Below, piece by piece: positions 63,260 to 64,000 of a DNA stretch of 64,000 nucleotides; positions within the stretch are counted from its first letter, which is position 1; every line of letters starts with the position of its first letter. The stretch spans positions 1 to 64,000 of the forward strand of contig CAYZMH010000001.1 of assembly GCA_964479445.1 (NCBI GenBank). The letters run 5' to 3'. Both the position numbers and the translations under genes were made by a program. Below the pieces are notes generated by a model that was given only the letters and a program-made list of their open reading frames with translations, was not told the origin of the DNA and did no database searches. This DNA is from CAYZMH01 sp964479445. Its GTDB lineage: Bacteria; Bacteroidota; Bacteroidia; Bacteroidales; GCA-2748055.

Positions 63260-64000
63260 ATGCTTAAAAAATTACCTCTCTGGGCTAAGATATTTATAGG
63301 AATGGGTCTGGGCATTGTATGGGGCCTGGTCGCTGTATGGCTGGAGTTTGATGAATTTACCACCAACTGGATCAAACCCTGGGGGAATATCTTTCTCAAG
63401 CTGCTGAAACTCATCGCCGTTCCACTTATTTTTGTATCCCTGGTAAAAGGGATATCCAGCCTTTCTAATATTACCAAATTATCCCGTATCGGATTGAAAA
63501 CCATCGGGATCTATATTTTTACCACGCTGGTCGCCACTACGCTTGGATTGATCATGGTGAATTCCATCCAGCCCGGGAATGTCTTTCCCGAAGAGCGACA
63601 GGAGTCCTACCGGGAACGCTTCATGGATGACGTCTCCGCCAGTCAGCTGTCCGCAGAATCACTGGAGAAAGAGTCACCGCTTGTTTTTCTCGAAGACATG
63701 ATACCGGAAAATATCTTTGCAGCAGCCGGGGATAACTCGAAAATGCTCCAGGTCATTTTCTTTGCGATCCTTTTCTCCATCGCGATTGTCATGATACCGG
63801 ATAAACAAACCGAAGTGGTAAGAAGGTTTTTTGACGGTCTGAATGCCATTGTATTGAAAATTATCGACATGATCATGTTCACAGCTCCATATGGTGTATT
63901 TGCACTGATGGCAGCACTGATTGTCGATTTTTCAGGTGATGCGGAACTCTTTGGGGCCCTTGGTATGTATATTCTTACCGCCGCCATAAGCCTCTTTATC
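63260..64000 (+). CDS. Dicarboxylate/amino acid:cation symporter (DAACS family), 3'-truncated
   Basis: The open frame from ATG 63260 runs off the window end; 247 residues are visible. LPLWAKIFIGMGLGIVWGLVA, PWGNIFLKLLKLIAVPLIFVSLVKGISSL and KIIDMIMFTAPYGVFALMA are typical of glutamate/aspartate/dicarboxylate:Na+ (or H+) symporters such as GltP/GltT. An insert of about 45 residues rich in Glu/Ser (about 110-150) lies between helices, longer than in GltP. It is 56 bases downstream of the dehydrogenase and could carry a dicarboxylate used by that pathway. Confidence 0.88.
   Translation, partial: MLKKLPLWAKIFIGMGLGIVWGLVAVWLEFDEFTTNWIKPWGNIFLKLLKLIAVPLIFVSLVKGISSLSNITKLSRIGLKTIGIYIFTTLVATTLGLIMVNSIQPGNVFPEERQESYRERFMDDVSASQLSAESLEKESPLVFLEDMIPENIFAAAGDNSKMLQVIFFAILFSIAIVMIPDKQTEVVRRFFDGLNAIVLKIIDMIMFTAPYGVFALMAALIVDFSGDAELFGALGMYILTAAISLFI

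Noticed and set aside
1..64000. CRISPR arrays, tRNA or rRNA genes, insertion sequences, prophage
   Set aside because: No spaced direct repeats, no cloverleaf-like or rRNA-like sequences and no transposase or integrase motifs were seen on reading through the window.

Overview
The window looks like part of a chromosome from an anaerobic or facultative member of the Bacteroidota, probably of the Bacteroidales/Marinilabiliales kind. The evidence is a TonB-dependent receptor with a carboxypeptidase-like N-terminal domain, a DUF4301 protein, a bifunctional HisB and HisIE, several exact copies of the Bacteroidota -7 promoter element TAnnTTTG in the right orientation upstream of genes, and a fermentative gene set (methylmalonyl-CoA decarboxylase, indolepyruvate:ferredoxin oxidoreductase, acetate and butyrate kinases, rubredoxin). 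The lineage is inferred from gene content, not from a marker-gene tree. No rRNA, tRNA, CRISPR array, insertion sequence or prophage was seen; the region reads as core metabolism.

Layout. 1-3143: the Na+-pumping methylmalonyl-CoA decarboxylase operon, whose first gene is cut by the window start. 3248-6012: citrate lyase with CitD fused to CitE, followed by CitF. 6093-8216: an ECF sigma factor, a probable anti-sigma factor and a secreted beta-repeat protein, behind an ECF-like promoter. 8311-12847: isoaspartyl peptidase, HD-domain protein, isocitrate/isopropylmalate dehydrogenase, PepD dipeptidase and a short rubredoxin. 12858-16692: two related outer-membrane proteins, an unknown membrane protein and an M28 peptidase. 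16849-24277: a TetR-controlled efflux operon (TolC, HlyD, two ATPases, two permeases) with a HAD phosphatase inside it. 24259-27372: a thioredoxin-like protein, ComB and a YihY-type membrane protein.

27490-34728 is a full histidine operon, hisG-D-C-B-H-A-F-IE. It is preceded by a His-rich leader peptide, a strong terminator and a competing antiterminator pairing, so the sequence itself supports transcription attenuation by histidine supply. 34750-41935: M13 peptidase, ornithine aminotransferase, nitroreductase, TonB-dependent receptor and its small companion. 42036-46402: YjbQ, IorA/IorB and DUF4301. 46498-50402: a phosphate transporter with a PhoU-like tail flanked by two PhoB-like response regulators without kinases. 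50538-54667: an unknown anchored protein, an omega-amidase, a SlyD isomerase, an outer-membrane protein and a short-chain dehydrogenase. 54680-59171: butyrate kinase, phosphate butyryltransferase, acetate kinase and phosphotransacetylase. 59332-64000: a DUF1338 dioxygenase, a YdiJ-like FAD/Fe-S dehydrogenase and a truncated dicarboxylate/amino-acid symporter.

Together the genes suggest an amino-acid and organic-acid fermenter. IorAB would make aryl-acyl-CoA and reduced ferredoxin, kinases would make ATP from acetyl- and butyryl-phosphate, and the decarboxylase would turn methylmalonyl-CoA decarboxylation into a sodium gradient. The DUF1338 plus YdiJ pair suggests a 2-oxoadipate to D-2-hydroxyglutarate to 2-oxoglutarate route, as in lysine breakdown. 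The features of most interest are the his attenuator, the 2-oxoadipate gene pair, the CitD-CitE fusion and the periodic secreted protein of the ECF operon.
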